DNA of 6,564 bases from Acidobacteriota bacterium (lineage in GTDB: Bacteria; Acidobacteriota; Blastocatellia; Pyrinomonadales; Pyrinomonadaceae), in contig JADYZI010000468.1 in assembly GCA_020853255.1 (NCBI GenBank), forward strand, positions 1 to 6,564, in the 5' to 3' direction. Made by a program: the position numbers and the translations under genes. Under the pieces are notes generated by a model. It was not told where the DNA came from. It did not search any database and saw only the letters and a list, made by a program, of their open reading frames with translations. Each line of letters opens with the position of its first letter. Within the stretch, counting starts at the first letter, position 1. Positions 5,918 to 6,564 of this stretch are shown piece after piece.

Positions 5918-6564
5918 TCAGACCACGGCCTTGATAAGCTCAGGAGCGGCAACAGGTCTTTCGCTGATCGTGTATGCCCTTCTGAGCTGCTCGGCCGCCG
6001 TTCCGTCGTCGTTCCTGCAATACAGAATTCCAAGCACATCGCCCTCGGAAATGCTGTCACCGATCGCGGCCAGGCTTTCGTAGCCGACAGCGTGATCTAT
6101 CACATCTTCAGCCCGTGTCCGGCCGCCGCCGATGGCGACGATGGCGTTGCCAACAGCAAATGTATCAATTTCGGAGATGTACCCCGCCGATACGGCCTTT
6201 ATCGCAACCTCCGTCAACCCATTCTGCAATAAACGCTCCGGATGGTCGCAAACCGATGGATCGCCGCCCTGAAACCGAATGTTTGAGCGAGATCTTTCCA
6301 AAGCTTCGCCCGAATCCAGTTTCGACACAGCCATTTCGCGCGCTGCATCCACATCAGCGGCCGCTCCCGCCAAGGCCAGCAAACGGGCCATCAATTCCAA
6401 GGAGAGTTCGACCGTAGCGGCCATATTTTCGTCAGCCTCGCCGCGGAGAATTTTTATGCACTCAAAGGTCTCCAAAGCATTGCCGACATATTTCCCAAGC
6501 GGCTGGCCCATGTCAGAGATCACTGCTTCGGTGCGGACGCCGAACTTCTCGCCCGTACGAACCA
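5918..6564 (-). CDS. Pyrimidine-nucleoside (thymidine) phosphorylase, C-terminal half, cut by window edge
   Basis: Phosphorolysis of thymidine, deoxyuridine or uridine to the free base and (deoxy)ribose-1-phosphate is the known reaction of this cytosolic salvage family (Pdp/Pyn, DeoA). The visible 214 residues read in from the right edge (first full codon at 6562) without a start, so the gene continues beyond the window; the family is about 430-445 long. The run VRTGEKFGVRTEAVISDMG, then QPLGKYVGNALE, is the conserved core of the phosphate-binding alpha/beta domain. QGGDPSVCDHP follows later. The PYNP C-terminal domain shows GYISEIDTF, GGGRTRAEDVIDHAVG and GDSISEGDVLGILY. The KYVGNALE form is closer to the broad-specificity Bacillus-type enzyme than to E. 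coli DeoA, but the pyrimidine-contacting residues lie outside the window. The stop is 73 bases before the binding-lipoprotein gene, consistent with one nucleoside uptake-and-salvage operon. Confidence 0.93.
   Translation of the reverse strand, partial: VRTGEKFGVRTEAVISDMGQPLGKYVGNALETFECIKILRGEADENMAATVELSLELMARLLALAGAAADVDAAREMAVSKLDSGEALERSRSNIRFQGGDPSVCDHPERLLQNGLTEVAIKAVSAGYISEIDTFAVGNAIVAIGGGRTRAEDVIDHAVGYESLAAIGDSISEGDVLGILYCRNDDGTAAEQLRRAYTISERPVAAPELIKAVV

Noticed and set aside
5845..6060. In-frame 72-residue N-terminal extension of the BMP lipoprotein gene
   Set aside because: It overlaps the phosphorylase coding region and looks nothing like a leader. The ATG at 5844 starts a clean lipoprotein signal peptide.
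5624..6232. 202-residue open frame on the + strand
   Set aside because: It runs antisense across the BMP start, the intergenic gap and the phosphorylase, with no domain or signal of its own.

Overview
This window is ordinary bacterial chromosome from a moderately GC-rich organism. It holds six complete genes and one gene cut by the right edge. Lineage is uncertain. The mix of genes, the near absence of Shine-Dalgarno sites, and a 'CACAAAGGCCGCAAAG'-type intergenic repeat resemble what I recall from environmental Acidobacteriota (Blastocatellia-like). That is an impression, not a result. I found no CRISPR array, tRNA, rRNA, transposase, phage gene or defence module, and no clearly undescribed system.

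Left part, + strand (36-2624). An exported TPR protein of the TRAP-transporter TatT type comes first, followed after 33 bases by coaD (phosphopantetheine adenylyltransferase, coenzyme A synthesis). A class I/II subgroup Ib, aspartate-type aminotransferase follows after a further 39 bases. The three genes are close and co-directional but share no pathway. A candidate promoter lies just before the aminotransferase and would give it an almost leaderless transcript.

Middle (2625-2864). A 240-base gap separates the convergent aminotransferase and VOC genes. It contains a long imperfect inverted repeat (arms 2716-2758 and 2776-2817) built from short 'GCGGCCTTTGTG'-like units. This is the most unusual structure in the window and is probably a dispersed, non-coding repeat.

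Right part, - strand (6564 down to 2865). In transcription order: the C-terminal half of a pyrimidine-nucleoside phosphorylase, a BMP/PnrA-type nucleoside-binding lipoprotein, a double-domain nucleoside ABC ATPase, and a small VOC (glyoxalase/bleomycin-resistance fold) protein. Gaps are 73, 3 and 22 bases, so this looks like an operon. The likely role is to capture nucleosides outside the membrane, import them by ATP hydrolysis, and split them inside to base plus (deoxy)ribose-1-phosphate. The two permease genes that this importer type needs are not between or downstream of these genes. They must lie upstream beyond the right edge or elsewhere in the genome.
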